Source: an uncultured bacterium (GTDB lineage: Bacteria; Bacillota; Bacilli; Lactobacillales; Lactobacillaceae). Taken from it: a stretch of 64,000 nt of DNA. The stretch is taken from assembly GCA_905214545.1 (NCBI GenBank), contig CAJMMO010000002.1, positions 62,001-126,000 of the forward strand, read 5' to 3'. The translations under genes and the position numbers were made by a program. A model generated the notes under the pieces. It had not been told where the DNA came from, did no database searches, and saw only the letters and a list, made by a program, of their open reading frames with translations. Below, one piece after another: positions 40,053 to 49,477 of the stretch; the stretch's first letter is position 1; each line of letters begins with the position of its first letter.

Positions 40053-40669
40053 TATGCCAAAACCTCCTCAATTCTCTTAAGAGCGTCTTGAGTTAAAACA
40101 AGTTTGTCATAGTTGACTGCATCGACTACGTTCAAGCCATTTACTGGAACAACCTTAACGTTGCTCAAGTTTCTAGCAGAAAGTTGGACGTTCTTGTCAT
40201 CTGATACGATCAGAGCTTTGCCGTCAATCTTCAAATTGTCTAAAACAGACTTAAATTCCTTAGTCTTTGGAGCAGACATGGTCAGCTTGTCAACAACTAC
40301 CAAGTTTTCGTCAGCAACCTTTTCAGATAAAACTGACTTGATAGCCAGACGACGAGCCTTGCGGTTCATGTCAAAGGCGTATGAACGAGGGGTTGGGCCA
40401 AAGACGGTACCACCACCGCGCCATTGCGGAGCTCTGATTGAACCTTGACGAGCACGGCCAGTACCCTTTTGTCTCCAAGGCTTCTTGCCGCCGCCGCTGA
40501 CAGCTGATCTGTTCTTAACAGCGTGAGTGCCTTGGCGCTTGCCGGCTCTTTGTCTCAAGATAGCTTCAAATACAACGGCATCGTGCTTTTCTACTGCGAA
40601 AACAGCATCGTTTAATGAAACTTGACCAGCTTCTTTGCCGTTTTGATCCATAAGTTTAATGTTAGCCAT
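40052..40669 (-). CDS. rplD: 50S ribosomal protein L4
   Basis: 205 aa. The tunnel-reaching loop is clear: GGGKKPWRQKGTGRARQGSI, then RAPQWRGGGTVFGPTPRSY. In E. coli L4 also represses its own S10 operon; the structured leader ahead of rpsJ here makes this plausible but untested. Confidence 0.98.
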   Translation of the reverse strand: MANIKLMDQNGKEAGQVSLNDAVFAVEKHDAVVFEAILRQRAGKRQGTHAVKNRSAVSGGGKKPWRQKGTGRARQGSIRAPQWRGGGTVFGPTPRSYAFDMNRKARRLAIKSVLSEKVADENLVVVDKLTMSAPKTKEFKSVLDNLKIDGKALIVSDDKNVQLSARNLSNVKVVPVNGLNVVDAVNYDKLVLTQDALKRIEEVLA

Positions 40670-40683
40670 TTGCGTCCTCCTTC

Positions 40684-41313
40684 CTAGTCTTGACCTTTAG
40701 CAGCTGACTTAACAACGATCAATGAGTTCTTGGCACCAGGAACGTTGCCCTTGATCATCAAGACGTTCTTGTCAGCAACGACTTTTTCGATTACTAAGTT
40801 TTCAATGGTAACTTTCTTCACGCCCATGTGGCCTGGCAAACGCTTGCCCTTTGGTACACGGTTAATGATGGAACCCATTGAACCTGGAATTCTGTGGTAT
40901 CTTGACCCGTGGGTTTCAGGACCTCTGGATTGACCCCAGCGCTTGATGTTACCTTGGTAGCCATGACCTCTCGAGATACCGGTAACGTCTACGACGTCGC
41001 CTTCATTAAATGTATCCACAGTAACAGTTGCGCCGACTTCATAGTCCTTAAGCTCAACACCGCGGATTTCCCGAATGAAGCGCTTAGGCGAAGTCTTTGC
41101 TTTAGCAGCATGACCCTTTTCTGGTTTGTTGCTCAAAACTTCACGCTTGTCTTGGTAGCCAAGCTGAACAGCTTCGTAACCGTCGTTTTCAACGGTCTTG
41201 ATCTGCATAACTACGTTCGGATCTGCTTCAACAACAGTAACCGGAACCAGCTTGCCTTCCTTAGTGAAGATTTGAGTCATCCCAACTTTTCTTCCTAAGA
41301 TTCCTTTGGTCAT
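40684..41313 (-). CDS. rplC: 50S ribosomal protein L3
   Basis: 209 aa. MTKGILGRKVGMTQIFTKEG, then GISRGHGYQGNIKRWGQSRG and the peptidyl-transferase-proximal extension KGKRLPGHMG. One of the first proteins in large-subunit assembly. Confidence 0.98.
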   Translation of the reverse strand: MTKGILGRKVGMTQIFTKEGKLVPVTVVEADPNVVMQIKTVENDGYEAVQLGYQDKREVLSNKPEKGHAAKAKTSPKRFIREIRGVELKDYEVGATVTVDTFNEGDVVDVTGISRGHGYQGNIKRWGQSRGPETHGSRYHRIPGSMGSIINRVPKGKRLPGHMGVKKVTIENLVIEKVVADKNVLMIKGNVPGAKNSLIVVKSAAKGQD

Positions 41314-41341
41314 GATTACACCTCTTTCTATCTATTTAAAA

Positions 41342-41650
41342 CTACAGCTTAATTTCAATGTCCACGCCACTTGGCAGGTCTAACTTCATTAATGAATCAA
41401 CCGTCTTAGGGGTTGGCTTCAAAATGTCGATTAAACGCTTGTGGGTGCGCATTTCGAACTGTTCACGTGAGTCCTTGTTCTTGTGTGGTGAACGCAACAC
41501 CGTGAATAAAGTTCTTTCAGTTGGCAAAGGAATTGGGCCTGAAACTTTAGCACCAGTTCTTTGCGCAGTTGCGACGATCTTAGTAGCAGATTCGTCGAGG
41601 ATACCATGTTCGTATGACTTTAATCTGATACGAATTTTTTGACTTGCCAT
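41342..41650 (-). CDS. rpsJ: 30S ribosomal protein S10
   Basis: 102 aa. The start is the ATG at 41648-41650 (MASQKIRIRLKSYEHGILD) with an AGGAGG site; a longer upstream frame covers the leader and is rejected. GPIPLPTERTLFTVLRSPH contains the flexible loop. The protein is also the NusE partner of NusB. First gene of a run of about 28 co-directional genes to rplQ. Confidence 0.98.
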   Translation of the reverse strand: MASQKIRIRLKSYEHGILDESATKIVATAQRTGAKVSGPIPLPTERTLFTVLRSPHKNKDSREQFEMRTHKRLIDILKPTPKTVDSLMKLDLPSGVDIEIKL

Positions 41651-41806
41651 TGAAAAACCTCCTTCGTCTTCCTTTAAAAAGTTGACTAGCTCGGCAAGAA
41701 TTACCGGCGCGCCACTGTGGCAATGCAGCCTGGCGTGCCGCAACCTCTTGTGTCAGCGCTGAATAATTTGTCGTGCGGAGGGCGCACTGCACCCTCAAAT
41801 CACACA
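41651..41806 (-). promoter_or_regulatory. Structured 5' leader of the S10 operon
   Basis: About 155 bases of leader. The first hairpin, close to the expected transcript start, is GAGGGTGC-AGT-GCGCCCTC (41778-41796). The second is larger: GGCACGCCA with TGGCGCGCC, one mismatch (41706-41739), with an inner GGC/GCC. No terminator T run follows either, so control, if any, would be by translation or antitermination. S10 leaders bound by L4 are known in E. coli and Bacillus. Confidence 0.45.
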
Positions 41807-41812
41807 AAAGTT

Positions 41813-41841
41813 AGTATACTTGCTAAAGCGCACTAAATCAA
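41813..41841 (-). promoter_or_regulatory. Promoter of the S10 operon
   Basis: TTGATT (41836-41841) and TATACT (41813-41818), exactly 17 bases apart on the minus strand, just downstream of the fusA terminator. Confidence 0.75.
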
Positions 41842-41860
41842 GCGTTGAGGGCAAATCATG

Positions 41861-41899
41861 AAAAAAAGAGACACCAGATTTTTACTGGTGTCTCTTTTG
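41861..41899 (-). terminator. Terminator after fusA
   Basis: AAAGAGACACCAG with CTGGTGTCTCTTT around an 8-base loop, then a T run on the minus strand. Separates the str operon from the S10 operon. Confidence 0.92.
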
Positions 41900-41916
41900 G
41901 AAATTACTAGAAAAAA

Positions 41917-44010
41917 CTAGTCGGTTTCACCGCTGCGCTTTTCAATAATTTCTTTTTGAATTGACTTAGGAGTTGGTGAGTAGTGGTCGAAGACCATCGT
42001 GAAGGTACCACGGCCCTGAGTTGATGAACGCAGAGTAGTTGCGTAACCAAACATTTCAGACAGTGGAACCATAGCGTTGATCACCTTGGCACCTGAACGG
42101 TCTTCCATACCGTCCATGTTACCGCGGCGAGCAGTGATTGAACCCATAACGTCGCCTAAGTAGTCTTCTGGGGTGATGACCTGAACCTTCATGATTGGTT
42201 CCAGGATAACAGCACCGGCCTTAGGAGCAGCGTTTCTCAATGCCAGAGAAGCGGCAACCTTGAAGGCAGCTTCGGATGAGTCGACTTCGTGGTAAGAACC
42301 ATCGTACAGCTTAGCCTTAACGTCGATCAATGGGTAGCCGGCCAGAATACCGTTCTTCATAGCTTCTTGCAGACCTTGGTCAACTGAAGGAATGAATTCG
42401 CGTGGTACGACACCACCAACGATGGCGTCTTCGAATTCGTAGCCCTTGCCGCGTTCGTTTGGAGTAAATTCAATCCAAACGTCACCGTATTGACCTTTAC
42501 CACCTGACTGACGTACGAATTTACCTTGAGCCTTGGCAGGCTTGGTGAAGGTTTCACGGTAAGCAACTTGCGGTTCACCGATCTTAGCTTCAACCTTGAA
42601 TTCGCGCTTCATACGTTCAACCATGATGTCCAAGTGCAGTTCACCCATGCCGGCGATCAGAGTTTGACCGGTTTCGGCGTTGGTTTCAGCCTTGAAGGTT
42701 GGGTCTTCTTCAGTCAGCTTCTGCAGAGCGACGTCCATCTTGTCACGGTCAGCCTTTGACTTAGGTTCGATGGAAACTTGGATAACTGGGTCTGGAACTT
42801 CCAGGCTTTCCAGGATCAGCGGGTGGTCTGGGTCAGTCAACGAGTCACCGGTAGTGGTGTTCTTCAGACCGATAGCACCGGCAATGTCGCCTGAGAAGAC
42901 TTCTGGGATTTCCTTACGGTCGTTGGCGTGCATTTGAACCAGACGACCAATACGTTCACGCTTGTTCTTGGAAGCGTTCAGAACGTAAGAACCTGATGCT
43001 AAGGAACCAGTGTAGACACGGATGAAGGTCAGACGGCCAACAAATGGGTCAGTAGCGATCTTGAAGGCCAAGGCAGCAAATGGCTTGCTGTCGTCAGCCA
43101 TCAATTCAACTTCGTCACCGGTCTTAGGGTCGTGGGCAACGTATGGCTTAACGTCCAGTGGTGATGGCAGGTAGTTGATAACACCGTCCAGCATCATCTG
43201 AACACCCTTGTTCTTGAAGGCTGAACCAGCAAAGACTGGGAAGAACTTCAAGTCCAGGGTAGCCTTACGGATGGCAGCGATCAGTTCGTCGTTGGAGATT
43301 TCTTCACCGCCGAGGTACTTCTCCATGATGCCATCGTCAACGTCGGCAACAGCTTCGATCAGCTTCTCGCGGCGGTTTTGGGCTTCTTCCTTGTATTCGT
43401 CAGGAATGTCAACAACATCCCACTTTGAACCAAGCTTGTCTTCGTCGTAGATGTCGGCCTTCATGTTGATCAGGTCGATAACACCTTCGAAGGTGTCAGC
43501 GGCACCGATTGGCATTTGAACGGCGTGGGCGTTAGCGCGCAGACGTTCGTGCAGTGATTGGACTGACATGTCGAAGTCGGCACCAACCTTGTCCATCTTG
43601 TTGACGAACACGATTCTTGGAACACCGTAGGTTTCAGCCTGACGCCAAACGTTTTCAGTCTGAGGTTCAACACCGGCCTGGGCGTCCAAAACAGTTACGG
43701 CACCGTCCAGAACACGCAGAGAACGTTCAACTTCGATAGTGAAGTCAACGTGTCCCGGGGTGTCGATGATGTTGATTCTGTGGTCTTTCCACTGAGCGGT
43801 AGTCGCAGCTGAGGTAATGGTGATACCACGTTCCTTTTCTTCTGACATCCAGTCCATTTGGCTGTCACCCTCGTGGGTTTCGCCGATCTTGTGGATCTTG
43901 CCAGTGTAGTAAAGAATACGCTCAGTTACAGTAGTTTTACCGGCATCGATGTGGGCCATGATACCAATGTTACGTGTTTTTTCCAGAGGGAATTCACGTG
44001 TATTAGCCAT
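41917..44010 (-). CDS. fusA: Translation elongation factor G
   Basis: 697 aa. G1 IMAHIDAGKTTVTER, G3 DTPGHVDFTIEVERSLR, G4 VNKMDK, then domains II to V with the GQKGQYGDV-type segment (QSGGKGQYGDVWIEF). The translocation GTPase. 36 bases after rpsG. Confidence 0.98.
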   Translation of the reverse strand: MANTREFPLEKTRNIGIMAHIDAGKTTVTERILYYTGKIHKIGETHEGDSQMDWMSEEKERGITITSAATTAQWKDHRINIIDTPGHVDFTIEVERSLRVLDGAVTVLDAQAGVEPQTENVWRQAETYGVPRIVFVNKMDKVGADFDMSVQSLHERLRANAHAVQMPIGAADTFEGVIDLINMKADIYDEDKLGSKWDVVDIPDEYKEEAQNRREKLIEAVADVDDGIMEKYLGGEEISNDELIAAIRKATLDLKFFPVFAGSAFKNKGVQMMLDGVINYLPSPLDVKPYVAHDPKTGDEVELMADDSKPFAALAFKIATDPFVGRLTFIRVYTGSLASGSYVLNASKNKRERIGRLVQMHANDRKEIPEVFSGDIAGAIGLKNTTTGDSLTDPDHPLILESLEVPDPVIQVSIEPKSKADRDKMDVALQKLTEEDPTFKAETNAETGQTLIAGMGELHLDIMVERMKREFKVEAKIGEPQVAYRETFTKPAKAQGKFVRQSGGKGQYGDVWIEFTPNERGKGYEFEDAIVGGVVPREFIPSVDQGLQEAMKNGILAGYPLIDVKAKLYDGSYHEVDSSEAAFKVAASLALRNAAPKAGAVILEPIMKVQVITPEDYLGDVMGSITARRGNMDGMEDRSGAKVINAMVPLSEMFGYATTLRSSTQGRGTFTMVFDHYSPTPKSIQKEIIEKRSGETD

Positions 44011-44046
44011 AAAATTAAATCTCCTTTATTGCTAGTGGAAAAACTA

Positions 44047-44517
44047 TTAGAAGCGGTAGTGAGCGAAGGCACGGTTGGCTTCAGCCATTCTGTGGACATC
44101 TTCACGCTTCTTAACTGATGAACCAGTGTTGTTGGCTGCGTCCATGATTTCGTTGGCCAGACGTTCGTCCATAGTGTGTTCGTTACGCAGACGTGCGTAT
44201 GAAACGATCCATCTTAAAGCCAGAGTAGTTCTTCTTTCTGGACGAACTTCAACTGGGATCTGGTAGTTAGAACCACCGATACGGCGAGCCTTAACTTCCA
44301 GAACTGGCATAACGTTGTTCATAGCTTCTTCAAAGACGTCAACTGGGTTCTTGTCAGTCTTGTCCTTGATGATTTCAAAGGCGTCGTACAGGATTGAAGA
44401 TGCCTTTGCCTTCTTGCCGTCGATCATCAAGTGGTTGATCAACTTGGTAACTAATTTTGAGTTGTAGATTGGATCTGCTAAAACTTCTCTTTTAGCGATG
44501 TGACCTTTTCTTGGCAT
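44047..44517 (-). CDS. rpsG: 30S ribosomal protein S7
   Basis: 156 aa. MPRKGHIAKREVLADPIYNS, then GGSNYQIPVEVRPERRTTLA and ending EDVHRMAEANRAFAHYRF. Organises the 30S head and the E site. Between rpsL and fusA. Confidence 0.98.
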   Translation of the reverse strand: MPRKGHIAKREVLADPIYNSKLVTKLINHLMIDGKKAKASSILYDAFEIIKDKTDKNPVDVFEEAMNNVMPVLEVKARRIGGSNYQIPVEVRPERRTTLALRWIVSYARLRNEHTMDERLANEIMDAANNTGSSVKKREDVHRMAEANRAFAHYRF

Positions 44518-44533
44518 TCTTTATTCCTCCTCT

Positions 44534-44941
44534 TTAGCCTTTCTTTGCACCGTACTTAGAACGGCCTTGCTTTCTGCCGTCAACACCGGCAGTGTCCAGA
44601 GCGCCGCGGACGATGTGGTAACGAACACCAGGAAGGTCCTTTACACGGCCGCCACGGATTAAGACAACGGAGTGTTCCTGCAAGTTGTGGCCAACACCTG
44701 GGATGTAGGCAGTAACTTCGATCAGGTTTGACAGACGTACACGGGCGTACTTACGCAAAGCTGAGTTAGGCTTCTTTGGCGTCATAGTACCGACACGAGT
44801 AGCAACACCACGCATTTGAGGTGCTGGGTTGTAGTTCAATTCCTTGGTCATGCTGTTGTAAGCATAGTTCAAGGCTGGTGATTTTGACTTGCCGCTCTTG
44901 GAGTGACGGCCTTTTCTAACCAGTTGGTTAATGGTTGGCAT
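44534..44941 (-). CDS. rpsL: 30S ribosomal protein S12
   Basis: 135 aa. MPTINQLVRKGRHSKSGKSK, then TPKKPNSALRKYARVRLSN and GRVKDLPGVRYHIVRGALD. The decoding-site protein. The conserved Lys in PKKPNS (site of streptomycin resistance in other bacteria) is Lys, the sensitive form. First gene of the str operon. Confidence 0.98.
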   Translation of the reverse strand: MPTINQLVRKGRHSKSGKSKSPALNYAYNSMTKELNYNPAPQMRGVATRVGTMTPKKPNSALRKYARVRLSNLIEVTAYIPGVGHNLQEHSVVLIRGGRVKDLPGVRYHIVRGALDTAGVDGRKQGRSKYGAKKG

Positions 44942-44989
44942 TAATATTTCCTCCTAAAACAATTACTTTTGTTCACACATCCGGGAGTT

Positions 44990-45057
44990 TCTTTTTAGGC
45001 TCACGGGTTCATGTTCAATATGCACGAGCATTATGTTACCACCATTTTCAGGACAAA
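44990..45057 (-). promoter_or_regulatory. Promoter and leader hairpin of rpsL-rpsG-fusA
   Basis: TTTGTC (45052-45057) and CATAAT (45030-45035), 16 bases apart on the minus strand. The transcript start region then holds an imperfect hairpin (GCTC and GAGC with G-T and G-C pairs, about 44998-45029). Confidence is limited because the -35 is weak. Confidence 0.45.
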
Positions 45058-45098
45058 GCAAACGCCTTTTGCGTAGTCTTAGGCAGGAGGAAAAAGCC

Positions 45099-45749
45099 AT
45101 GTCCTCATTCATCCATGTCCTGGTCGGCGCTTGTCTTGGTTCCCACGCAGCTTGGCTGGCAGACAGTTTTCGAAAAAACTGTCTGCACTGGCGCTCGCGC
45201 TGCAGCTATTGCGGACAAGAGCTGAGCTTCGCCGACGAAATTCCCATCATTTCCTATCTATATTTACATGGGAAGTGCCGCTACTGCCAAAGCGGCATCC
45301 CCGCCAGCTTGTTTTATACCGAGATTTGGGGTGCGCTCAGCTTTTTGCCTTTTTCTTTCAATAAAAAGAGCCTGGCAGCGGCCATCATCGCTTTCTATTT
45401 TTTGACCTTGGCAATATTGGATTTGCAAACAGAGACGATTGACCTCAGGCTGCTGGTCGTGCCCACCTTTGCGGCTATCCTGGCCTGCGGCCTCAACCAC
45501 CTGCTGCCGGCGCTGGTGCTGTGCCTGCTCTTAGCCGTGTTTGCAAAATGCGGCCTGTTGGGAAGCGGCGACGTCTACTGCCTGGCCGTGCTGGGCCTTT
45601 TTTGGCAGCAGCGCCTGCCCCAGCTCCTGCTCTTAGCCTGCCTTTTCTGCTTAGCCAGCCAGCTTTTATTAAAAAGCAGAAAAGCGGCCTTTGTCCCCTA
45701 CCTCTACCTGGCCCACCTGTGTTTTTCCTGGGTCTATTTTTACGCATAA
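45099..45749 (+). CDS. Type IV prepilin peptidase (ComC/PilD family, A24)
   Basis: 216 aa integral membrane protease-methylase. The N-terminal zinc motif has four Cys (Cys35, Cys38, Cys60, Cys63). Both catalytic Asp are in place: Asp108 in AILDLQTE and Asp158 in the GSGDVY motif. It would process ComGC-like pseudopilins of the DNA-uptake machine. The start is the ATG at 45099 with a strong CAGGAGG site. Divergent from rpsL, convergent with rpoC. Confidence 0.88.
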   Translation: MSSFIHVLVGACLGSHAAWLADSFRKNCLHWRSRCSYCGQELSFADEIPIISYLYLHGKCRYCQSGIPASLFYTEIWGALSFLPFSFNKKSLAAAIIAFYFLTLAILDLQTETIDLRLLVVPTFAAILACGLNHLLPALVLCLLLAVFAKCGLLGSGDVYCLAVLGLFWQQRLPQLLLLACLFCLASQLLLKSRKAAFVPYLYLAHLCFSWVYFYA

Positions 45750-45786
45750 AAAAAAACAGCTCCAAATATTTGGAGCTGTCTTTTTT
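45748..45786. terminator. Bidirectional terminator between the prepilin peptidase gene and rpoC
   Basis: ACAGCTCCAAATATTTGGAGCTGT, a perfect inverted repeat with A and T runs either side. Confidence 0.93.
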
Positions 45787-45807
45787 GCAGAAAGAAATGT
45801 TTGCTGA

Positions 45808-48800
45808 TTACTTGTCAGCAGGTGTTTGACTGTCGGAGTCCATCTGCTTTTCGATGTCGGCGATGGAGTAGACAGAAGTTGGCTTCTTCACAGCACTGTC
45901 GGGTTCAGCTTGGTTGTAAACTGACATCCCGGTCCCGGCTGGAATCAGCTTGCCGATGATGACGTTTTCCTTCAAGCCCAGCAGCGGGTCGTTCTTGCCG
46001 CGGATTGATGCATCGGTCAGGACACGAGTAGTTTCCTGGAATGATGCGGCGGACAGGAATGAGTTGGTGTTCAAAGCGGCCTTGGTAATACCTAAGATGA
46101 CGCTTTGAGCAGTAGCTGGGATCCCGCCGGAAATGATGACGTCGCGGTTGCGGTCGCGGAATTGGGCAATGTCCAGCAATTCGCCCGGCAGCAAGTCGGT
46201 CTCGCCTGGGTCCAGGATGCGGACCTTTTGCAGCATCTGCCGAGCCATAACCTCGACGTGCTTGTCGGCGATTTCTACACCCTGCATCCGGTAAGCCTTT
46301 TGAATTTCGCTCAGGATGTAGTTTTCAGTAGTCAGGGTGTCGCGAACTCTGATCAATTCCTTCGGGTCGATAGAACCAATGGTCAGCTTGTCACCGCGTT
46401 CAACGTGGTCGCCTTCGGCGACGGCAACAGAAGCGGTGTAAGGCACGTCGTAAGAACGAGTGTCGGTCTTGCCCTTCACAGTGATCTCACGGGTGTGTTC
46501 AGCTGGGTTTTCTTCGATGGCAGTAACTTCACCGGCAACTTCGGTGATGACCGCACGACCTTTAGGGTTGCGGGCTTCGAACAATTCTTGCACACGCGGC
46601 AGACCTTGCGTGATGTCTTCACCGCCGGCAACACCACCGTTGTGGAAGTTACGCATAGTCAGCTGAGTACCAGGTTCACCGATTGACTGAGCGGCAACAG
46701 TACCAACGGCTTCACCGACTTCAACGGTTTCACCGGTAGCCAGGTTCATGCCGTAGCACTTGCGGCAGACGCCGTGGACGGCGTTGCAAGTGAAGACTGA
46801 ACGAATCGTGACGCCGGTGACGCCTGCGTCGACGATCTTGTGGGCAGTCTCTTCGCTGATCATCACGTCGCGCGGTACGATGACTTCGCCGGTCTTCGGG
46901 TCGCGCACGCTCTTAGCGGTGTAGCGGCCAACCAGACGGTCGAACAGCGGCTCGATCATTTCGTCGCCTTCATTAAAGGCGTGGACAGTGACACCGCGGT
47001 CGGTACCACAGTCGTCTTCACGAATGACCACGTCCTGAGCAACGTCGACCAGACGACGGGTCAGGTAACCTGAGTTGGCGGTCTTCAAGGCCGTGTCGGT
47101 CATACCTTTACGAGCACCGTGCGAGGACATGAACATTTCCTGCACTGACAGACCTTCACGGAAGTTTGAAGTAACAGGAATTTCAATCAAACCGCCGTTA
47201 GGAGCGGCCATCAAACCACGCATACCGGCCAGCTGGGTAAAGTTGGAAATGTTACCACGGGCACCGGAGTCTGACATGACTGAGATTGGGTTGCGTGGGT
47301 CGAAGATGCCGGACAGCTTCTTTTGAATCTTGTCCTTGCATTCGTTCCAAATGGAAATTACGCGGTCGTGGCGTTCGTCGTCGGTAATCAAACCGCGGCG
47401 GTACTGCTTGGAAACCAGGTCAACCTGGTCGTGGGCAGCGGCTACGACTTCGTCCTTATCGGTCATGATTGGAATATCGGCAATACCCATGGTCAGACCG
47501 GAAGTAGTACAGCTGGTGTAGCCTAAAGTCTTCAGGTCGTCCAGGAAGTCGGACGTTCTTTGAACGCGGTAGTCCTTGTAGATCTGCGCGATGGAGTCTG
47601 ACAAAAAGCCCTTCTTGAACGGAGTGCCCAAAGGCATGTCAGCCAGCTTTTCGTGAATGTCTTCGCCAGGCTTCAAGAAGTACTTTTCAGCCAACGGGTG
47701 CGTTAAGTTCTCGGCAGTCGGGTCGTTAACGTAGAAGAAGTCGTGCGGGTAGATCTGGTTGAACAGCAGCTTGCCGTAAGTCGTGACAAACACGCCGTGT
47801 TCGCAGCCCTTCGGCCATGGCTTGTCAGGCATTGAGTCCGCAGCCACACCGATTCTGGTGTGGTAGTGGATGTAGCCGTTTGCGTATGCGACGTCGGCTT
47901 CGGCAGGAGTGTTGAAGATCATGCCTTCGCCTTCGCGGCCGCGTTCGGCTTGGGTCAGCCAGTAGTTACCCAAAACGATATCCTGTGATGGCGTAACGAT
48001 TGGCTTGCCGTCCTTAGGAGCCAGGATGTGGTGAGCGGCTAACATCAGCAACCGTGATTCGGCAACGGCTTCGTCTGACAGCGGCACGTGGATGGCCATC
48101 TGGTCACCGTCGAAGTCGGCGTTGTAGGCTTCACAGGCCAGCGGGTGCAGACGGATCGCCTTGCCTGGAACCAAGATCGGTTCAAAGGCTTGGATACCCA
48201 AACGGTGCAGAGTAGGTGCCCGGTTTAAAAGGACTGGTCTTTCCTTAATGACGTCTTCCAATACATCCCAGATGTCATCGTCTTCGCGGTCGATCTTGCG
48301 CTTGGCTGCCTTGATGTTGGAAGCTAAGCCGCGCTTAACCAGCTGGTGCATGACAAATGGCTTGAACAATTCCAAAGCCATTGGACGAGGAACACCGCAT
48401 TGGTAGAACTTCAAGTGCGGGGAAACGTCGATAACGGAACGGCCTGAGTAGTCGACACGCTTACCTAACAGGTTTTGACGGAAACGGCCCTGCTTACCTT
48501 TCAGCAGGTGTGACAGAGACTTCAAGGCTCTGTTGCCTGGGCCGACAACCGGACGGCCGCGGCGGCCGTTGTCGATCAAGGCGTCGACGGCTTCCTGCAG
48601 CATTCTCTTTTCGTTTTGAACAATGATGCCTGGGGCATTCAGGTCCAGCAGACGCTTCAGACGGTTGTTTCTGTTGATAACACGTCTGTATAAGTCGTTC
48701 AGGTCGGAAGTGGCGAACCGGCCGCCTTCCAGTTGCACCATTGGCCGCAAGTCAGGCGGAATGACCGGGATACAATCCATGACCATCCATTCAGGCTTGT

Positions 48801-49461
48801 TGCCGGAGTTTCTGAAGGCGTCTAAGACGTCCAGACGGCGGATAGCCTTGGTTCTCTTTTGGCCAGTAGCAGTCTGCAGTTCCTTCTTCAGCTCGGTAAC
48901 TTCTTTGTCCAGGTCTACTTGCTGCAGCAGTTCCTTAACGGCTTCGGCACCCATCTTGGCTTCGAAGCGGTTGCCGAACTTTTCACGGGCGTCGCGGTAT
49001 TCGGCTTCAGTCAAAAGCTGTTTTGGCTCTAAGTCGGTGTCGCCGGCGTCGATGACAACGTAGGCAGCAAAGTAGATAACTTCTTCCAAAATCCGTGGGG
49101 AGATGTCAAGCACGATCCCCATGCGGGAAGGAATCCCTTTGAAGTACCAAATGTGAGTTACAGGAGCGGCCAGCTCGATGTGGCCCATCCGCTCTCTTCT
49201 GACCTTGGATGAGGTAACTTCAACACCGCAGCGGTCGCAGACGATACCGCGGTAGCGGATGCCCTTGTACTTGCCGCAGGCACAGGACCAGTCCTTGGTC
49301 GGCCCAAAAATCCGCTCATCAAACAGACCGTCTTTTTCTGGTTTCAAAGTACGGTAGTTGATCGTTTCAGGCTTTTTCACCTCGCCATAGGACCAGCTTC
49401 TGATCTTGTTGGGAGAAGCGATCCCAATGGACATACTTTCAAACTTGTTTACGTCGATCAA
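45808..49461 (-). CDS. rpoC: RNA polymerase beta-prime subunit
   Basis: 1217 aa. The N-terminal zinc ribbon has Cys pairs in CACGKYKGIRYRGIVCDRCG (from about residue 60), the active-site Mg motif is NADFDGDQMAIHVP, and a second zinc site is in CRKCYGMNLATGE. Length is normal for lactobacilli (no large insertions). 16 bases after rpoB. Confidence 0.98.
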   Translation of the reverse strand: MIDVNKFESMSIGIASPNKIRSWSYGEVKKPETINYRTLKPEKDGLFDERIFGPTKDWSCACGKYKGIRYRGIVCDRCGVEVTSSKVRRERMGHIELAAPVTHIWYFKGIPSRMGIVLDISPRILEEVIYFAAYVVIDAGDTDLEPKQLLTEAEYRDAREKFGNRFEAKMGAEAVKELLQQVDLDKEVTELKKELQTATGQKRTKAIRRLDVLDAFRNSGNKPEWMVMDCIPVIPPDLRPMVQLEGGRFATSDLNDLYRRVINRNNRLKRLLDLNAPGIIVQNEKRMLQEAVDALIDNGRRGRPVVGPGNRALKSLSHLLKGKQGRFRQNLLGKRVDYSGRSVIDVSPHLKFYQCGVPRPMALELFKPFVMHQLVKRGLASNIKAAKRKIDREDDDIWDVLEDVIKERPVLLNRAPTLHRLGIQAFEPILVPGKAIRLHPLACEAYNADFDGDQMAIHVPLSDEAVAESRLLMLAAHHILAPKDGKPIVTPSQDIVLGNYWLTQAERGREGEGMIFNTPAEADVAYANGYIHYHTRIGVAADSMPDKPWPKGCEHGVFVTTYGKLLFNQIYPHDFFYVNDPTAENLTHPLAEKYFLKPGEDIHEKLADMPLGTPFKKGFLSDSIAQIYKDYRVQRTSDFLDDLKTLGYTSCTTSGLTMGIADIPIMTDKDEVVAAAHDQVDLVSKQYRRGLITDDERHDRVISIWNECKDKIQKKLSGIFDPRNPISVMSDSGARGNISNFTQLAGMRGLMAAPNGGLIEIPVTSNFREGLSVQEMFMSSHGARKGMTDTALKTANSGYLTRRLVDVAQDVVIREDDCGTDRGVTVHAFNEGDEMIEPLFDRLVGRYTAKSVRDPKTGEVIVPRDVMISEETAHKIVDAGVTGVTIRSVFTCNAVHGVCRKCYGMNLATGETVEVGEAVGTVAAQSIGEPGTQLTMRNFHNGGVAGGEDITQGLPRVQELFEARNPKGRAVITEVAGEVTAIEENPAEHTREITVKGKTDTRSYDVPYTASVAVAEGDHVERGDKLTIGSIDPKELIRVRDTLTTENYILSEIQKAYRMQGVEIADKHVEVMARQMLQKVRILDPGETDLLPGELLDIAQFRDRNRDVIISGGIPATAQSVILGITKAALNTNSFLSAASFQETTRVLTDASIRGKNDPLLGLKENVIIGKLIPAGTGMSVYNQAEPDSAVKKPTSVYSIADIEKQMDSDSQTPADK

Positions 49462-49477
49462 AAGTCTAACCTCCTAA

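Noticed and set aside
45493..45765. 90-aa minus-strand frame opposite the prepilin peptidase
   Set aside because: Gly/Ala/Pro/Arg-rich low-complexity shadow that also crosses the terminator.
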